Shown: positions 56,590 to 64,000 of the stretch, piece after piece
How positions within the stretch are numbered: position 1 is the stretch's first letter
Layout: each line of letters opens with the position of its first letter
From: Ampelocalamus luodianensis
Taxonomy: Eukaryota > Streptophyta > Magnoliopsida > Poales > Poaceae
Direction: 5' to 3'
NCBI GenBank assembly: GCA_036346255.1
Contig: CM070628.1
Span: 21,529,840 to 21,593,839, forward strand
DNA length: 64,000 nucleotides
The notes under the pieces: generated by a model
The model's input: the letters and a program-made list of their open reading frames with translations, nothing else
Database searches by the model: none
Told to the model about the DNA's origin: nothing
Translations under genes and position numbers: made by a program

Positions 56590-59500
56590 CAACCACCTTT
56601 CAACCGAGGAGGCTCGGGAGGCGCGGATGTCGTGATGGGTACACTTCTTGTTAATTCTCGTCCCGCTGCAGTATTATTTGGTTCGGAGCATCGCATTCTT
56701 TATTTCAAGATCATTTGTCTGCTGCTAGTGGTCTTCGCCGTGTTCCTTTGGGCGTTCCTTTGCTCATCCGCTCTCCGGGGTGGAAATGAGAGCTGTTCTC
56801 TGATGTCGTGATGTTCCTATCATAGTCCAAGGAGGGGGTTTTGGCAAACCTTATTCTCGCTCGATTGTAGTGTCCGATGTGATTCTGGCATGGATTGGTT
56901 GTCCCAACACTTGGGGCGGTCGATTGCGCCAGAAGATTGTCTATCTCACCACCCTTCAGCGGCGCAGTCGGATTTTCGCCAGCCTTCGGGGCCACATCTA
57001 TGTGTATTAGAGGCGGCCAACATTGCAGGTTCGGGATGTTCCCATAGTATCGACTTTGGGATGTCTTTCTGAAGATTTGCCCGGATGCCTCGACCGAGAC
57101 CTTGAGTTTGTCATTGAGTTGTTGCCCGCATCGCTCGATTTCAAGGCGCCGTGTCGAATGCCTCCCAATGAGCTAGAAGAATTGAAGAAGCAGCTTGGTG
57201 AGCTCCAAGCAAAGGGTTTCATCCGTCCCAGCCATCTCCTTGGGGCTGTCCGGTGATCTTTGTGAAGAAGAAGGACAAGACTTTGCGCGTATGCGTGGAT
57301 TACCGTCCTCTCAATGAGGTGACGGTGAAGAACAAATATCCTCTCGCCCGCATTGATGATCTGCTTGATCGCTTGATCGAGCCAGTGTTCTCAAAGATTG
57401 ATTTGAGAATGGGGTATCATCAGTCGATCGATCCGAGGATATTCAGAAGACGGCTTTCACTACTCGTTATGGCTCATGACGAGTACACCGTCATGTCTTT
57501 CGGTTTGACCAATGCTCCAGCGTTGTTCATGAACCTTATGAATTCGTATTCATGGAATATTTGGACAAATTTGTGGTGGTTTTTATTGATGACATTCTTA
57601 TCTATTCCAAGATCAAGTAGAGCATCTTGAGCATCGAAGATTGTTTTGGGCAAGTTATGGAGCATCACCAGATGCAAAGTTCAAAGAAATGTGAGTTCGG
57701 TTGAAGGAAGTGGCATTCTTGGGCCATGTTCTTTCAGTGGAGGCATAGCTATGGATCCCAAAGAAAGTCGGCGATGTTCTATCTTGGGGCCAGCCAAGTC
57801 GATCCAGCGATGTGCGGAGTTTTCTTGGTTTAGCGGCTACTATCGCCGCTTTATCGAGAACTTCTCCAAGATCGCAGTCGATGACCGAATTGCTTAAGAA
57901 GGACAAGAAGTTTGTATGGTCCTCTCCTTGTGATGAGAGCTTTCAGGAGCTCAAACAACATTGACTTCACTCGGTCCTTACTCTTCCGATATCCACAAGA
58001 GCTTCGATATTTATTGCGATGCCTCTCGTCGGGCTTAGGTGTGTTCTTATGCAGAAGGCAAGGCGCTTGCCTATGCATCCAGCGATTGAGACCTCACGAG
58101 CTCAATTATCCCACCCATGATTTAGAGTTGGTCGTGGTGCATGCACTCAAGATTTACGGCATTATCCGATCGGTAACATCGTGAGGTGTATTCCGATCAT
58201 AAGAGTTTGAAATACTTGTTCACTCGGCCAGATCTGAACCTCAGCGAGAGGAGATGGTGGAATTGATCAAAGATTATGACATGGGTATTCATATCATCAC
58301 AGCAAAGCCAATGTAGTTGCTGATGCACTTAGCGAAAAGTGTATTGCAATACTTTGATGATCCAAGAGCAACAACTGCACTACTTGCGAAATTTCAGCGC
58401 CTCAACTTGGGTTTGGTTGAACACGGTTCCCTTCGCCTGATTGTGCAACCAACCTTGGTGGATCAAATCAAGTCAAAGCAAAGAATCGGATGTTGGTGTG
58501 GGCAAAATCAAGCGTAACATCGAGGATGGTTCAGCTAAATGCTTTCTGTAAGATGAGCACGGTGTTGTATGGTTTGGGCAACGCTTGTGGTCCCAAAGGT
58601 CCCCGAGTTGCGGATTTGATTCTTCAGAGGCCCATGATTCGCCTTTGTCCATCCATCCCGGCCACTAAATGTACCAAGATCTCGCGTCGAGATTACGGTG
58701 GACTCGCATGAAGCGCGAGATTGCGTGTTCGTGGCGGATGTGACATATGTTGTCGCGTGAAGGCCGAGCATCGGCGTCGGTGGTCTTCTTGACCCTTACC
58801 TATTCGGAATGGAAGTGGGATTACAGAGGCATGGATTTTATCACTGGTCTACCCGTACTCCTGCGGGAAGGATGCATTATGGGTTGTCATTGATCGATTG
58901 ACGGGTGGCCCATTTCCTTCCAAAGCGATCGAAAATTGATGTGAATCGGCTAGCGGATCTTTACATATCCCGCATTGTGAGTCTCGCATGGTGTGCCACG
59001 AACGATAGTGTCGATCGTGGTTCTCTTTTCACTTCCCGATTTTGGCACGACCGCAGGAGGCCATGGGTACCGTCTTTCGTTCATTTCACCTATCATCCTC
59101 GGATCGATGGTCGACGAGCGCGCCAATCAGTGCTTGAAGATATGCTCGTGCTTGTGTTCTTTCCTATGGAAAGAATTGGGAGAAGTGCCTACCGCTTGCG
59201 AATTCTCCTACAACAACAGTTTCAGGGTAGTCTCGGTATGGCACCGCTTGAGGCTTTGTATGGGGGCGCCGCGAACCCCGTTGAACCGGTGGCCGGTGAA
59301 AGGCGGTTCTTTGGCGGATTCGATCAATGAGGCGGAAAGTCAAGTGCGGTTGATTCGTGAGCACTTGCGCCGTAGCTCACCCGAGCGGAAGAGCTATGCG
59401 GTCGGCGTCGCCGTGAGTTGAGTTTCGGCCAACGACTTTGTGTATCTCAAAGTCTCACCTGCGAAAGGTCATCGTCGTTTCGGCCAAGGGCAAATTGGCT

Positions 59501-59866
59501 CCTCGGTATGCCGGACCCTACCGCATCATCGATAGAGTGGGAGCTGTTGCTTACAAGTTAGACTTGCCACTACACTTGAGGGTGCATGATGTTTCCATGT
59601 GTCGCAATTGAAGAAGTGCCTCCGTGTTCGGCTGAGGAAACACCATTGGAAAATATCGATGTGCAGGAAGATCTGTCTTATCGTGGCGCCCGTTCGTATC
59701 CTCGAAGAAGCTGAGCGGAACAAGGAACCGTGTGATCAAGTTCCTTAAGGTTCAAAGTGGTCGAACCACTCGAGGATGAAGCCACTTGGGAGCGGGAAGA
59801 TCGCCTCCGAGCAGATTACCCATCCTTCTTCTCGGTGATCGTAATCTCGGGTGAGATTCTGTAAGG
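56590..59866 (+). pseudogene. chromovirus pol without gag
   Basis: The internal region is only about 3.6 kb. After a short leader it opens directly in a protease-like piece (MGTLLVNSRPAAVLF, 56635-56680) in which the DSG site is lost; no Gag or zinc knuckle is present. Reverse transcriptase follows: ELEELKKQLGELQAKGF, VIFVKKKDKTLRVCVDYRPL, FSKIDLRMGYHQ, and an FIDDILIYSK-type site near 57576-57605. RNase H scraps span 57900-58330 and integrase 58880-59330 (VNRLADLYISRIVSL, DRGSLFTSRFW). A chromodomain tail at about 59740-59866 reads WSNHSEDEATWERED. Many one-base frame changes interrupt it. Confidence 0.8.
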
Positions 59867-59874
59867 GGGAGATT
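59861..59874 (+). other. polypurine tract of the plus-strand chromovirus
   Basis: GTAAGGGGGAGATT directly before the 3' LTR start TGTAACAGCCC. Confidence 0.75.
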
Positions 59875-62800
59875 TGTAACAGCCCTAACTTAGGGTTTGT
59901 ATTTCAAATGTAAAATTTTGAGGAGAAATAAAAACTTTTGTTGTCTCTTCAAATCATTTGAAAGTTTCTACATTTTTCCCTAGCAATTTCTAATTTTTAG
60001 AATTTAATTCTTGTGATTGGAAATTGTTGTTATCAGATTCTTAGCTTTCAAACTTGTGATCATCCTCTGAAATTATTTTTCCTATCATCTTGATCATCCT
60101 GTCTACCTCCCTGAATTATTTCACAATTTTTAGATTTTATTTGCTATTTCAAATGGCCAAGTCAAACTAGTTGGAAATCTGGTCAAACCCTAGGTCAGCA
60201 TGCTTGTGAATTTTCTGCAGAACTTCTCAGTGCATAAAAGTTCTGGAAAATTTATGAAATGTTTCTCTCTGTCTCTAGTAGCTACTATAAAATTTCTGGA
60301 ATTTTGGAGCTCAGGAGCTACCTCTAAAAATTCCCCAAACCTTCTCTGTCTTTTAAATCAAATTCTAAAAGTACTGTTCCTCGGGCCCGAACCCAACCTC
60401 AGGCTCGAGTCCGACTCGCACACTTGACTCGGTCGCACCGCCTAACTGCACCGCGCGCGAGTCCAAACGATCGTGACCGTCCGATGCAAATCGAACGATC
60501 CACGTCGCGTCTTGTAACCGACTGTCCAATGCATACACCAATCTCAGCCGTCCATTTCAGATCCAACGGTCGGTGCGTTGCTGATCAAATCAAACCACCG
60601 GTTCGCATCGCTTCGTCTGTCGCTGACATATGGGTCCCACCTGTCAGGTTCTTCCTCGCCGACTCCGCTGCCTACCGGAGCTCGCTGGCGATCGCGCATG
60701 CGCGCGCACGCACTTCGTCGCCGCCACGCCGGGACGCGTGTGCGCCTCGAGGATCGCTTTGAAGTCCATCTACCTCATAGGGTCGCCCATTCCTTCTGCG
60801 CCATTCTTGCGCCCTCTCCGCCCATTTCTTAGCTTCGCCGAGAAAACTTCGGCGTGGCGCCGCCGCTTCGAAGCCGCCTTGAGCCGATCGCACCATCGTG
60901 TTCCTCTTGCCTCGCCGCCTCCATTTTGCCTATTCCGGGTCCTGGCGTCCGAGAGATCACCAAGAGGCGGTATCGTCGTCTCGCCTCCGGCGATCTCGAT
61001 CCGTGAGCTCGTTTGCGACTGGTGAGTTTCGGCCCGCCACCTAGTCCCTTAGGATCGCATTGATCCACCGAGTCTAACGGTGGGCTTGTTTACGCCTTTG
61101 TGCATCGTTGCGGGCGTGCGACCAATTCTTCTCAAGCTCGGTTTCCGCCGTGGAAATTCCGGTCACCTCGGGCTTTCTTCGTCGGCGTTATCGTGTGCTT
61201 CTTGCTCTGTTGTTGGGCGGCTTAAGCACACCTTCCGAGTCTTCTAGAAGTCGTATCGCCTTCTCGCGTGGACCGTGCTTTCTTCTCCGCTCCGGTCGTC
61301 GTGAGCTCAACTCCGGTGACCATCGGACCCGCGTCGCCACCACCGGTTCGCAGTCTCTGTGAACCCGAAGGTATCACTCACTCGTTTTGAAACTCAGCGT
61401 TTGCGTGATCCATCGCGCGCGCGCGCCGTCCCGTCTTGCGCGCGGTGAGCGCCGGTGGAGTTAGTTTAACTCTAATCATGTCTAGTTTGAGTCTCTGACT
61501 TGTGGGCCCTGTTGGCTAATCACGTTTGGAGAATCTTTAATCCAACCGTTTTATTTCGCCTTGAGTCTCTGTCATGTGGGCCTGGAATGTCAGTTAGGGT
61601 CTGTGTAGTTTCCTTACGCGCTTTCTCGATGGGAAGCGTATTTCTGCTGAGGTATGTTAGGTCTGCACTTTAGTAAGCCGAAGACGTATTCTCAGAATAC
61701 GCCTTCGACGTCGCCTTAAGCCGTGGCCGAGTCAGAGCTGACTCAGTCAGCGCCCTCGCGCGGGCCCGCATGTCAGTGGCAGGGGCTAGCTAGCTGTGGG
61801 TGCGAAATGAAATGCGTGCATTTTAGATTTGGAAATGATTTAGCATTTACGTTTATGTTTTCTGTTGAACTGTTAATTCAATTAAACTTGTAAATGCATA
61901 ACTAATTCAATTTTTATCCAAATTGCATGAATCGATCTTCGTTTATTTTCATTTCAAATGTATTATTTACTAAAATTAGTTTCATCCATGTCTCAGAGCA
62001 AAAATCTGTTAATTAATAAAATGATGTCTTATGTATCTTCTAGATTAGGAAATGCATATCCCTTTCAATATTTGTCCAAATCGGTGAAACCAATTTTGTA
62101 ATTTGTCATTTTTAATGTACTAATTAATAGGATAGGTTTTATACACTGCTTCTGCTCATGAAAATTTGTTAAGTAATTAACTAGTGTTTTGATGTGTTTT
62201 TAGCTTAGGAAATTCATAGAAAATTCTTAATAACTTAAAGTGAATTAGTTCTCTGTTTAAATTTTGTTATATCATGCTTAGGCTGCTGTGAAAAGTTTAG
62301 TGTGTTTTGTTGTTGTTGTATTGTTTGAGTTTGGTCGGTGTTATTCGTTCTTATTATTTGTTTTGTTCAATCGTTAGGATTCGATATTTGCGGCAACCAC
62401 GAGAACGATCCTCATAACATATTGAGCAACAAGACCGAGCAAGCGATTTGATCATGTTTAATCCATATTTTAAAGATTAATATTTTGTTTCATTCAGTAT
62501 GTATGCATTGCTTAATTTGTGTTAAAATTGATTAGTTAAATCGTGAGTTACATATCCTGTAGACAAAATATTGATCTCTACTACGAGCCTAGGTTATTTG
62601 TCGTGATTAGAGGTCGCTGGATGATCTCTTGTCACTTAGTAGATCCGGTCAACTTGCTTAGACATGCTTAGCTATCGGTAGAAATCAGGCGGTTATCGAC
62701 TTTTGTCAGTAACCTTGATCACACAAAATTTACTATAACTTCATGTTTTAGCATTTTTGCTATGTTTAATTGCAAAATTAAAAATGAAAACAAAATGATT

Positions 62801-64000
62801 TAGACTTGGGCACAATGGTAAGACTGGTGTGATCTGTTGGGTGTATTTGAAAGGTGCCCAGTCGAGTTAAGGACCGAGTTACTTGCGCCACCGTCTTGAG
62901 CATTTCGCGTGCTAACCACACTAGAGTATATGGGACCTCTCTTGACCTAGTACTTTGGCGTGTATTGGCTCGGTCGCAGGAGGTCGCAGGAGGGATGGAG
63001 GTGGGAGCATGGTAGTTGTCCAAAAGCTTTATCTGAGTGGGTAGTTGTCTTTTCGGCTTTACCATGTAAGCGTGTGGATTTCTATCCATACGAGCGCTCG
63101 TAGTTAATACACAATATTGGAAAAAGTCTCGTAGGACTTAGCCGTGCAACATACCTTCTAGTGTGCTTTGGCTTAAAGCGGCCTCAAGTGTGGGTACATT
63201 GGTACACCCTGCGCAGGTTAAAACTATTCGAATAGCCTCGTCTAGGTTATGGACACGCTGGATCGCCGTAAGAACTAGACTACAACATTTAAATTAAAAT
63301 TTGATGGGTGAGTGCGAATAAGGGATTCGTGCTATTGTTAATGGTGACTATTGGGATAGTCACTTCTAGGTTGTTTTATCTTTCGCTTTGTTATTAATAT
63401 TAAATGATCATTATTTCAATCTTAAAAATGAATTGCAAACTTGCCTTCAAACCGTATTACCTTATTGCAAGTAAAATTGGCTTTATGCAAATGAAACATA
63501 TGGCCTCCACTGCACAAGCCTGCATGTAGCATATGAGCAGTGCGCTAGTTCACACGTCGGTCTTGCGTGTACAAAGACAATCTTTGTACTCGGTGCTTTG
63601 CTTAATGTTTTTGTTGCGGAGGAAGAAGGTGAGCCTCGGGGCCTCACTACGTGAGTCAGGCTTGTCGCCGTGGGTGGCGACTAGGCTTGGCGGTCGGTCG
63701 GATGCCTTGTGGGTTGAAGGCACACCGATTGGCTTTGTTTATAGCCATCTTATGGCACTTTTGCTTCATTGTCGTTCTTGTTTATTTGTGTATCTTGGCA
63801 CATCGGCCTTTATACGTAATAACTCAACTATTTGTTTATCTTCCGCTTGGAAGTGTGGTGTTTGGACTCTATGTGTGGAATGGAGTTGATGTCTAATTTT
63901 TACCGGGGTGTGTATCTTTGCTTTACGAAGTATACATATCTCGAGATCGATTTATTTGATTTGTGATGCTAGGACCAGTGGTTGGTTAAGCATTACAAAC
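59875..64000 (+). mobile_element. chromovirus 3' LTR, truncated by the window end
   Basis: Starts TGTAACAGCCCTAAC and matches the 5' LTR to the last base shown; position 64000 corresponds to 56276, so about 22 bp of LTR are missing. CTATTCGAATAG is at 63225-63236. The two LTRs differ by many small indels, concentrated in GC-rich parts. Confidence 0.85.

Noticed and set aside
1..64000. tRNA, rRNA or other structured RNA genes
   Set aside because: I saw no cloverleaf-type or rRNA-like sequence. tRNA-related strings found (TGGTATCAGAGC) are retrotransposon primer sites.

Overview
The window is nuclear DNA from a grass (Poaceae), probably a rice-like genome; I cannot name the species from sequence alone. 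The signs are GC-rich, single-exon genes with a strong 5'-to-3' GC gradient, Tourist-type MITEs with TTA/TAA target duplications, Mutator-like and hAT elements, Angela/BARE-like copia elements, and chromoviral (Tekay/Del-type) gypsy elements with LTRs of 3-4 kb.

Layout. 1-1.1 kb: GC-rich tandem repeats and a probable LTR remnant. 3.1-4.5 kb: intact UDP-glycosyltransferase, UGT90A-like (+). 5.6-10.3 kb: small DNA transposons (hAT-like, a 406-bp MULE with a perfect 10-bp target duplication, a hAT derivative carrying a transposase tail, a long-TIR element). 10.7-11.2 kb: intact ATL-type RING-H2 ubiquitin ligase (-). 12.3-13.6 kb: two copia LTRs in inverted orientation around a gag stub. 13.75-19.2 kb: degenerate Mutator-like element with long TIRs, promoter, intron-borne minisatellite and N-terminal transposase exon, interrupted by chromovirus-type LTRs. 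19.2-26.6 kb: LINE scrap, MITEs, a Pack-MULE nested in a MITE and carrying a hexose-transporter fragment, a frameshifted Ariadne RING fragment, and a 1.17-kb hAT with perfect TSD. 26.8-28.1 kb: intact trichome birefringence-like (TBL/DUF231) gene (-), with a broken TBL fragment 3 kb further along (31.2 kb). 29.7-30.4 kb: last four exons of a PIN-type auxin carrier.

From 31.35 kb to the end the window is almost entirely nested LTR retrotransposons. A copia fragment is followed by a Tat-like gypsy element. A copia element inserted in the gypsy gag at 35,753. A minus-strand chromovirus inserted in that copia's 3' LTR at 43,134. A plus-strand chromovirus inserted in the minus element's 5' LTR at about 52,149 and runs off the window about 22 bp before its end.

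Only three genes look intact: the UGT (cytosolic glycosylation), the ATL (membrane RING E3) and the TBL (Golgi polysaccharide O-acetylation). They are unrelated in function and do not form a cluster. The strongest unexpected signals are (i) a conserved LTR module with the palindrome CTATTCGAATAG in every LTR that covers that region, and (ii) a systematic loss of CAG/CTG in favour of CG-containing strings when repeat copies at 46-64 kb are compared. The second looks like a base-calling artefact at CHG-methylated DNA, so many frameshifts in that part may not be real.
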